DNA from: an uncultured Eubacteriales bacterium
Lineage (GTDB): Bacteria; Bacillota; Clostridia; Lachnospirales; Lachnospiraceae
Assembly: GCA_902783795.1 (NCBI GenBank)
Contig: CACZSO010000305.1
Coordinates: 1-9,480 of the forward strand
DNA: 9,480 nt
Direction of reading: 5' to 3'
The notes below the pieces were generated by a model that saw nothing but the letters and a program-made list of their open reading frames with translations, was not told the origin of the DNA and did not search any database. Positions 1 through 5,452 of this stretch are shown piece by piece. Made by a program: the position numbers and the translations under genes. Each line of letters begins with the position of its first letter. Within the stretch, counting starts at the first letter, position 1.

Positions 1-672
1 GCTGACAGTCCTGACAGAGATTATTTCATCCTGTCCAAGGGCCATTCAATGGAATCCTATTATACGATCCTGGCGAAAAAGGGTTTCCTGGATTTTGATG
101 ATGTGGTGACACGTTATTCACGGCTGGGTTCGCCTTACATTGGCCATCCGAATAATAAGCTGCCCGGCATCGAGATGAATTCCGGCTCTCTGGGCCACGG
201 CCTCCCGGTATGCGTAGGGATCGCCAAAGGCCTGAAAATGGACGGCCGTACAAACCGGGTCTACACCCTGATGGGAGACGGGGAACTGGCGGAAGGTTCC
301 GTCTGGGAAGGCTTCATGTCAGGCGCCCATTACGGCCTGGATAACCTGTGTGCCGTCATTGACCGGAACGGCCTGCAGATCTCCGGCAGCACAGAAGATG
401 TCATGCATCACGAAGATCTGAAGAAGAGGATCGAAGCTTTCGGCTGGCATGTGATCCGGACAGCGGGCAATGATGTGGATTCCCTGATAAAGGCTTTCGA
501 TGAAGCGAAAGAAGTAAAAGGAGTGCCCACTGCCATCATCGCGGATACCACGAAGGGCAAAGGCGCGTCCTTTATAGAAAATATTGCCGGCTGGCATCAC
601 CGGGTGCCCACGGAAGAAGAATACCTGAAGATCAAGAAGGAACTTGCTGAAAAGAAGGAGGCCCTTTTATGA
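1..672 (+). CDS. Transketolase, N-terminal (TPP-binding) subunit, 5'-truncated
   Basis: This is one half of a split transketolase, which moves two-carbon ketol units between sugar phosphates in the non-oxidative pentose phosphate pathway, in the cytoplasm. The reading frame is open from base 1 and begins inside the conserved DYFILSKGHS segment, so the true start lies upstream of the window. About 223 residues are visible against roughly 270-280 for the family, so about 50 are missing; the ATG at 49 is internal. The thiamine-diphosphate/Mg motif is clear: GDGELAEG near base 275, followed about 26 residues later by the metal-binding Asn in DRNGLQ. SGSLGHGLPVCVGIAKG is also typical. The stop overlaps the start of the C-terminal subunit by 4 bp (ATGA), which fits translational coupling of two proteins made in equal amounts. 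Family assignment is secure; the exact substrate set is not visible. Confidence 0.95.
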   Translation, partial: ADSPDRDYFILSKGHSMESYYTILAKKGFLDFDDVVTRYSRLGSPYIGHPNNKLPGIEMNSGSLGHGLPVCVGIAKGLKMDGRTNRVYTLMGDGELAEGSVWEGFMSGAHYGLDNLCAVIDRNGLQISGSTEDVMHHEDLKKRIEAFGWHVIRTAGNDVDSLIKAFDEAKEVKGVPTAIIADTTKGKGASFIENIAGWHHRVPTEEEYLKIKKELAEKKEALL

Positions 673-1598
673 GTAAGATCTCGAATAAACAGATGATCTG
701 TGAAGTACTGATGAAAAAAGCGGAGACGGACCGGCAGATCATTGCGCTGGCATCTGATGCCCGGGGCTCAGCCTCCATGACGCCCTTCTTTGACAAATTC
801 CCGGAACAGTCCGTGGAAACAGGCATCGCGGAGCAGGACCTGGTGTCCAGCGCAGCCGGGCTGGCAAAAGTCGGGAAAAAGCCCTTTGCTTTCTCACCGG
901 CCTCCTTCCTTTCCACCCGCTCTTATGAGCAGGCGAAGGTGGACGTAGCCTATTCCAATGTGAATGTGAAGCTGATCGGTATTTCCGGCGGTATTTCCTA
1001 TGGGGCTTTGGGCATGAGCCATCATTCAGCCCAGGATTTTGCTTCCATGACCGCCATCCCCAACATGCGGGTGTATTGCCCTTCAGACCGGTTCCAGACA
1101 GAGAAACTGATGGAGGCGCTGATCGAGGATGATAAGCCGGCTTACGTCCGGGTGGGCCGGAATGCGGTGGACGATGTCTATGCCGAGGGCCAGGTACCTT
1201 TCGAGATGGATAAGGCTACGGTAATCGGTGACGGCCAGGATGTGCTGTTCGTGGCCTGCGGCGAGCTGGTGAAGCCCTGCGTGGAAGCCATGGAGATCTT
1301 AAAGGAACATGACATTTATGCAACTGTCCTGGATATGTACTGCGTCAAACCTTTTGATGAGGCTACTTTCCTCGAAAAAGTGAAGGATGTATCCCTGGTG
1401 GTCACGGCGGAAGAGCATTCGCCTTATGGCGGCTTAGGCTCCATCACCGCCATGAGCCTGGCGAAGAATTGTCCGAAAAAAGCCATGATCCTGTCCCTTC
1501 CGGATGCCCCGGTAGTTACCGGAACGTCGGAAGAAGTCTACGGCTATTACGGCCTCACCGGTTTTGACATCGCCCAGCGCGTCATCATCGCCCTCTGA
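669..1598 (+). CDS. Transketolase, C-terminal (pyrimidine-binding) subunit
   Basis: This is the partner half of the split transketolase, 309 residues, a usual length for this subunit. It contains the pyrimidine-binding domain (about residues 5-170) and the transketolase C-terminal domain (about 185-305). The motif VETGIAEQDL (residues 49-58) holds the Glu (E55) that activates the thiamine ring. ALGMSHHSAQD at about 113-123 matches the family's substrate/cofactor loop, and TAEEHSPYGGLG in the C-terminal domain is also typical. The start is well supported: GGAGG at 657-661 lies 7 bases before the ATG, and the 4-bp overlap with the upstream gene implies coupling. DXS and pyruvate dehydrogenase E1-beta share this fold, but the pairing with a transketolase N-half makes transketolase the best reading. 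Confidence 0.95.
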   Translation: MSKISNKQMICEVLMKKAETDRQIIALASDARGSASMTPFFDKFPEQSVETGIAEQDLVSSAAGLAKVGKKPFAFSPASFLSTRSYEQAKVDVAYSNVNVKLIGISGGISYGALGMSHHSAQDFASMTAIPNMRVYCPSDRFQTEKLMEALIEDDKPAYVRVGRNAVDDVYAEGQVPFEMDKATVIGDGQDVLFVACGELVKPCVEAMEILKEHDIYATVLDMYCVKPFDEATFLEKVKDVSLVVTAEEHSPYGGLGSITAMSLAKNCPKKAMILSLPDAPVVTGTSEEVYGYYGLTGFDIAQRVIIAL

Positions 1599-1629
1599 CC
1601 TTCCCTTTTGGGAAAGGCTGACGAATGAG
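1599..1629 (+). repeat. Degenerate copy of palindromic repeat
   Basis: This starts directly after the transketolase stop codon. It has a short stem, CCTTCCC pairing with GGGAAAGG with one bulged A, around a TTTT loop (1599-1617), followed by TGACGAATGAGAT. The next element repeats this layout: a CCTTCCCC/GGGGAAGG stem and then TGACGGATGAGGT. I therefore read it as a shortened, diverged copy of the adjacent repeat. It may also weaken transcription past the transketolase genes, but there is no T-tract. Confidence 0.5.
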
Positions 1630-1630
1630 A

Positions 1631-1684
1631 TAAGCCTTCCCCTTGAGGGGAAGGTGGCATGCGAAGCATGACGGATGAGGTGTA
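1631..1684 (+). repeat. REP-like intergenic palindromic element
   Basis: It has a perfect 8-bp stem, CCTTCCCC (1635-1642) and GGGGAAGG (1647-1654), closed by a TTGA loop. A second small stem follows, CATGC (1658-1662) and GCATG (1666-1670) around GAA, and then the tail ACGGATGAGGTG. This two-hairpin plus GGATGAGGTG layout is one I recall as a dispersed intergenic repeat in many Clostridia genomes; that recollection was not checked by search. It sits between a stop codon and the ribosome-binding site of the next gene, the usual place for such elements. A terminator role is possible but there is no following T-run. Confidence 0.65.
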
Positions 1685-1704
1685 ACACACATTAGGAGTT
1701 TATC

Positions 1705-3171
1705 ATGTCTGATTATATTATTGGTATCGACCAGAGTACTCAGGGTACGAAGGCCATGCTTTTTAACGAAAAAGGTAAAATAGTCTGCCGTGCAGACCGC
1801 CCTCATAAACAGTATATAGATGAAAAGGGCTGGGTAGAGCATGACGGAAATGAGATCTGGGATAACACCTTGGCCATCGTGAAAGAGTTACTTACGAACA
1901 GCCAGGTCCCGGAAGAGAACATTTTAGGCGTAGGCATTTCAAACCAGCGGGAAACTTCCATTGCCTGGGATAAAAAGACAGGCCTGCCGGTCTATCATGC
2001 GGTGGTCTGGCAGTGTACCAGAGGTGAAGCCATCTGCCAGCGGCTGAATAAAGACGGTTTCGGCGAAAAAGTGCAGGAAAAGACAGGCCTGCCCCTGTCA
2101 CCTTATTATTCGGCAGCAAAGCTGGCCTGGATCATTGAAAATGTTCCCGAGGCAAAGGAACTGGCAGAAAAAGATGAACTGGCCTGCGGCACCATGGACA
2201 GCTACCTTTTATACCGGCTGACCGGCGGCGCGTCCTTTAAAACAGATTATTCGAATGCCTCCCGGACCCAGATGCTGAATATCCATTCCCTGACCTGGGA
2301 TGAAGAGATCATCAAGGCTTTCGGAATCCCCCGTTCAGCTCTTCCCGAGCTTACAGATTCTGACGGTTATTTCGGCGAGACCACCTTTGACGGTCTTTTG
2401 AAAAAGCCCATTCCGGTCCATGCCATGCTGGGAGATTCCCACGCAGCCCTGTACGGCCATGGCTGTTTCGAGAAAGGCATGGCTAAGGTGACGTACGGAA
2501 CCGGATCCTCCGTCATGATGAACGTTGGTCCCGAAGATCTTCGGAATGACCAGGGCCTGGTGACCTCCGTTGCTTTCAAGGTGAACGGCCGGGTGAGCTA
2601 TTGTCTGGAGGGCAATATCAATTATTCCGCGGCCATCGTGACCTGGCTTAAGGATGATGTGGGGCTTTTATCGAGCGCCGCGGAGTCAGAGGACTGGGCC
2701 AGAAAGGCGAACCCGGCGGACCATACCTACCTGGTGCCGGCATTTACCGGTTTGGGAGCTCCGTATTACCGCGCCGATGTTTCCGCAGCTTTTGTGGGGA
2801 TGAACCGGAATACCGGCCGGGCAGAACTCATCAGGGCCGGTCTGGATGCCATCGTCTACCAGATCACAGATATCGTGAAACTGTGCCAGACAGCCATGGG
2901 CGTGCCGCATATCGAACTGCGTGCCGACGGCGGCGCTTCTGGCAATGCCTGGCTGATGCAGCGTCAGGCGGATATCCTGCAGGATACAGTGAGAGTCTCT
3001 TCTGAAGGGGAGCTTTCTGCCATGGGCGCGGCCATGTGCGCAGGAAGAGCTTTAAAGGCCTTCCCTGAGAAAGAAGAAGAGAGCTTCGAAAGCTACATGC
3101 CAAAGATGGATGTTAAGGAAGCAGAAGAGCGGTATGAGGGCTGGAAAAAGGCCGTCAGCCTGCTGTTATAA
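1705..3171 (+). CDS. FGGY-family carbohydrate kinase (glycerol/xylulose kinase-like)
   Basis: This is an ATP-dependent sugar or polyol kinase of the FGGY family, 488 residues, full length and cytoplasmic. The N-terminal domain opens with GIDQSTQGTKA (residues 7-17, phosphate-binding loop). YYSAAKLAWIIEN (134-146) fits the FGGY signature 1, and the ATP domain shows TYGTGSSVMMNVG (263-275) and LRADGGASGN (405-414). Overall similarity by eye is closest to glycerol kinase: WVEHDGNEIW, SNQRET, VVWQC and SNASRTQMLNI. Of the glycerol-contact residues, R82, E83, W102, a Tyr at 134/135 and D244 are kept, but the usual GDQ is GDS (S245). The true substrate may therefore be a ketose or another polyol rather than glycerol. 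AGGAG at 1694-1698, 6 bases upstream, supports the ATG. The neighbouring transketolase would suit a product feeding the pentose phosphate pathway. Confidence 0.88.
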   Translation: MSDYIIGIDQSTQGTKAMLFNEKGKIVCRADRPHKQYIDEKGWVEHDGNEIWDNTLAIVKELLTNSQVPEENILGVGISNQRETSIAWDKKTGLPVYHAVVWQCTRGEAICQRLNKDGFGEKVQEKTGLPLSPYYSAAKLAWIIENVPEAKELAEKDELACGTMDSYLLYRLTGGASFKTDYSNASRTQMLNIHSLTWDEEIIKAFGIPRSALPELTDSDGYFGETTFDGLLKKPIPVHAMLGDSHAALYGHGCFEKGMAKVTYGTGSSVMMNVGPEDLRNDQGLVTSVAFKVNGRVSYCLEGNINYSAAIVTWLKDDVGLLSSAAESEDWARKANPADHTYLVPAFTGLGAPYYRADVSAAFVGMNRNTGRAELIRAGLDAIVYQITDIVKLCQTAMGVPHIELRADGGASGNAWLMQRQADILQDTVRVSSEGELSAMGAAMCAGRALKAFPEKEEESFESYMPKMDVKEAEERYEGWKKAVSLLL

Positions 3172-3201
3172 CAGGAAAATACAGGAAGGGAGAGCGTGCG
3201 C

Positions 3202-3801
3202 ATGAATATCGTTTGTCTTGATATGGAAGGAGTCCTGACCCCGGAGATCTGGATCGCCTTTTCTAAGGAGACCGGGATCCCGGAGCTTTCCCGGACCACC
3301 AGGGACGAACCGGATTATGATAAGCTGATGAGATTCAGGATCGGCATTCTGAAGGAACATGGCCTGGGCTTAAAAGAGATCCAGGCTACCATCCGGAAGA
3401 TCGATCCCCTGCCGGGAGCCAGGGAATTCCTGGATACCTTAAGAAAAGAGACACAGGTGGTCATTTTAAGTGATACCTTCGACCAGTTTGCCATGCCCCT
3501 GATAGCAAAACTGAATTATCCCACCCTGTTCTGCAACACATTGGAGGTTGCGGAAAACGGGGAGATCACCGGCTTTAAGATGAGGGTCCAGGATTCTAAG
3601 CTGACTTCCGTGAGAGCCTTGCAGGCCATGGGTTTCGAGACCATTGCTGCCGGGGATTCCTTCAATGATCTGAAGATGATCCAGGCATCAAAAGCGGGCT
3701 TTTTGTTCCGTACCACAGAAGCTATCAAGAAAGATTATCCGCAGTATCCGGCCTTTGAAGAGTATGATGATTTCTTAAAGGCTATCGAAGCTGTTTTATA
3801 A
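3202..3801 (+). CDS. thrH: ThrH-type phosphoserine phosphatase / homoserine phosphotransferase
   Basis: This is a HAD-superfamily enzyme of the ThrH type. The studied Pseudomonas enzyme dephosphorylates phosphoserine and can transfer the phosphate to homoserine. Numbered from the ATG at 3202 the protein is 199 residues. Motif I is CLDMEGVL with D7 as nucleophile and E9 replacing the usual second Asp, as is typical of ThrH. Motif II is the Ser of ILSDTF (S90), motif III is K133 in DSKLTS, and motif IV is AAGDSFNDL (D152 and D156). An in-frame GTG at 3196 would add two residues; the ATG is preferred because GGGAG (3188-3192) lies 9 bases before it but only 3 before the GTG, and because family members begin M-x-I-V-C-L-D. 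It lies 30 bp after the kinase with no terminator between, so it is probably co-transcribed. A link between serine/threonine metabolism and the kinase is not obvious. Confidence 0.88.
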   Translation: MNIVCLDMEGVLTPEIWIAFSKETGIPELSRTTRDEPDYDKLMRFRIGILKEHGLGLKEIQATIRKIDPLPGAREFLDTLRKETQVVILSDTFDQFAMPLIAKLNYPTLFCNTLEVAENGEITGFKMRVQDSKLTSVRALQAMGFETIAAGDSFNDLKMIQASKAGFLFRTTEAIKKDYPQYPAFEEYDDFLKAIEAVL

Positions 3802-3805
3802 AAAA

Positions 3806-3879
3806 GTTAAATACACAAGCCGGAAAGGCAGAAGGAAAGTAACACATATCTTCCGCAATTCCGGCTTGTATTTATTAAC
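3806..3879 (+). terminator. Long imperfect hairpin, possible terminator after thrH
   Basis: Two arms of about 20 bases (3806-3825 and 3859-3879) are reverse complements apart from two 2-base bulges. The core is AAGCCGGAA against TTCCGGCTT, extended outward by ATAC/GTAT and GTTAA/TTAAC. The 33-base loop can pair a little further (GGAAAG with CTTCC). It starts 5 bases after the thrH stop and ends 50 bases before the next gene. An end-of-transcript structure is the simplest reading, but there is no clean T-tract after the stem, so it could equally be a mobile palindromic repeat or an RNA-stabilising 3' structure. Confidence 0.45.
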
Positions 3880-3894
3880 TGAATGCATTACAAT
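3866..3894 (+). promoter_or_regulatory. Weak candidate promoter upstream of MATE gene
   Basis: A TTGTAT (3866-3871) lies 17 bases before a TACAAT (3889-3894), which is five of six matches to the -10 consensus. Only three of six match at -35, and the -35 lies inside the right arm of the preceding hairpin. The location, 35 bases before the start codon, is sensible, but this is based only on spacing and consensus. Confidence 0.3.
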
Positions 3895-3916
3895 AAAAAC
3901 AGTAAGCGGTCAGAGC

Positions 3917-3921
3917 GGAGG
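3917..3921 (+). promoter_or_regulatory. Ribosome-binding site fixing the MATE start
   Basis: GGAGG lies 7 bases before the ATG at 3929. The frame is open further upstream to a TTG at 3866, but that codon has no such site and lies in the hairpin arm, so 3929 is the start. Confidence 0.85.
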
Positions 3922-3928
3922 AAGTTAT

Positions 3929-5398
3929 ATGAGTGAAAAAGCAGCAACAAGTAAGTTAAAACGTCTGGCTTTAGATAACCTGCCGTTCTGGAATCAGCAG
4001 CAGGTCGACGAATTCAGACGGACGAAAAAAAGTCCCCTGCCCGAAGGAGTGACAAATAAAGGCATCTATAAGGATATCCTGACCATTGCCTGGCCTTCCA
4101 TGATAGAACTGGCCCTTACCCAGCTGGCTTCCATGGTAGACCTGATGATGGTGGGTAAGATCCATTACAATGCGGTCACGGCAGTAGGCCTTACCACTCA
4201 GCCGAAGTTTATCCTGATGATGCTCATCCAGTCTCTTTGCGTAGGCACCACAGCCATGGTAGCGCGTTTTAAGGGGGCGCAGCAGCCGGAACGGGCGAAC
4301 CTCATCATGAGGCAGTCTTTGATGATGACACTGCTGATCTCTGTGGCCCTGGCTTTTCTGGGTTATATTTTCTCGAATCCTCTTTTGAGATTCGTGGGCG
4401 CAACAGATGAGACCATCAAGGATGCGGGAGATTATTTAAGGATCCAGATGATCGGTTTCGTGCCCCTGGCCCTGACCTTTGTCTGTACGGCAGCCTTAAG
4501 AGGTGCCGGTGACTCACGGACAGCCATGATCTATAACACCATCGCTAACGTGGTCAATGTGTTCTTTAACTGGGTCCTGATCTATGGTCATTTAGGCGCG
4601 CCGGCTTTAGGTATCATCGGTGCATCTTTAGCTACCATCATCGGTCAGTTTACGGCCTTTGTGATCGCCATGTACAAGGTGATGCACAAGTCGGAGAAGC
4701 AGTACCTGCACCTGCGCTTAAAAGACGGTTTCAAGCCGGACAAAAACGCCATCGCCCAGATCTTTTCCATCGGCATCCCGTCCATGGGTGAGCAGCTGGT
4801 CATGCGTGTGGGTATGATTATCTTTGGGCGTCTGGTGGTCAGCACCGGCAGTATCTTCTACGCCACGCATACCGTATGTATGAACATCATGTCCATGTCC
4901 TTCATGCTGGGCCAGGCTATAGCTGTATCCTCTACCTCCCTGGTAGGACAGTCCCTGGGTAAGAACCGGCCGGATATGGCTAAACACTATTCCATGAGAG
5001 CGTCAACGGTAGGTATCGCCTGCTCCATCGTCCTGGCACTGGTCTTCATCTTCTTCGGGAAGCAGCTGGTGGGCCTGTATAATGATGATCCCACGGTCAT
5101 AACGACCGGTGCGCGGATCATGTTCTTCGTAGCTTTCCTGCAGCCCTTCCAGTGCGGCCAGTTCGTCCTGGCCGGTTCTTTAAGAGGAGCGGGAGATACC
5201 AGGGCCACGGCTATCATCACGTTGATCACGGTATTAGGGATCAGGACAGGCATGGGCTTCGTATTCATCAGACTCCTTGACATGGGATTATACGGTGCCT
5301 GGTATGCCATTGCCCTGGACCAGATGATCCGTACCATCCTGGTGGTGATCCGCTATATGCAGGGCAACTGGATGTTCCTGAAGATCAGAAATATTTAA
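3929..5398 (+). CDS. MATE family efflux transporter
   Basis: This is a multidrug and toxic-compound extrusion (MATE) type membrane transporter, a cation-coupled antiporter that exports small molecules across the cytoplasmic membrane. It has 489 residues. A charged cytoplasmic N-terminus of about 45 residues, longer than in many MATE proteins, precedes about twelve hydrophobic segments arranged as two six-helix halves. The two-fold repeat is visible: ALRGAGDSRTA at 189-199 in the first half is echoed by SLRGAGDTRAT at 417-427 in the second. WPSMIELALTQLASMVDLMMVG at TM1 and GIPSMGEQLVMR at TM7 are typical of the clostridial NorM/DinF-like group. The natural substrate cannot be told from sequence. 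The GH3 gene follows after 54 bp, so the two may share a transcript. The gap holds a weak stem (5403-5411 with 5419-5426) lacking a T-run. Confidence 0.93.
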   Translation: MSEKAATSKLKRLALDNLPFWNQQQVDEFRRTKKSPLPEGVTNKGIYKDILTIAWPSMIELALTQLASMVDLMMVGKIHYNAVTAVGLTTQPKFILMMLIQSLCVGTTAMVARFKGAQQPERANLIMRQSLMMTLLISVALAFLGYIFSNPLLRFVGATDETIKDAGDYLRIQMIGFVPLALTFVCTAALRGAGDSRTAMIYNTIANVVNVFFNWVLIYGHLGAPALGIIGASLATIIGQFTAFVIAMYKVMHKSEKQYLHLRLKDGFKPDKNAIAQIFSIGIPSMGEQLVMRVGMIIFGRLVVSTGSIFYATHTVCMNIMSMSFMLGQAIAVSSTSLVGQSLGKNRPDMAKHYSMRASTVGIACSIVLALVFIFFGKQLVGLYNDDPTVITTGARIMFFVAFLQPFQCGQFVLAGSLRGAGDTRATAIITLITVLGIRTGMGFVFIRLLDMGLYGAWYAIALDQMIRTILVVIRYMQGNWMFLKIRNI

Positions 5399-5452
5399 GA
5401 AAAAGGCTTTCCTTTAGAGAAAGCTTACAAAAGAAATAAAAAGGAGAATGAC

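Noticed and set aside
1585..1842. - strand frame spanning the 1599-1704 gap
   Set aside because: It translates the palindromic repeat and the start of the kinase gene; such repeats commonly generate spurious peptides.
4987..5337. Long open frame on the - strand (about 116 codons) inside the MATE gene
   Set aside because: It is wholly antisense to a clear membrane-protein gene, has no recognisable domain, and is a shadow of the coding bias; the same holds for the other antisense frames.
5403..5426. Stem between the MATE and GH3 genes as a terminator
   Set aside because: The arms are short (AAGGCTTTC with GAAAGCTT, one bulge), AT-rich and not followed by a T-run.
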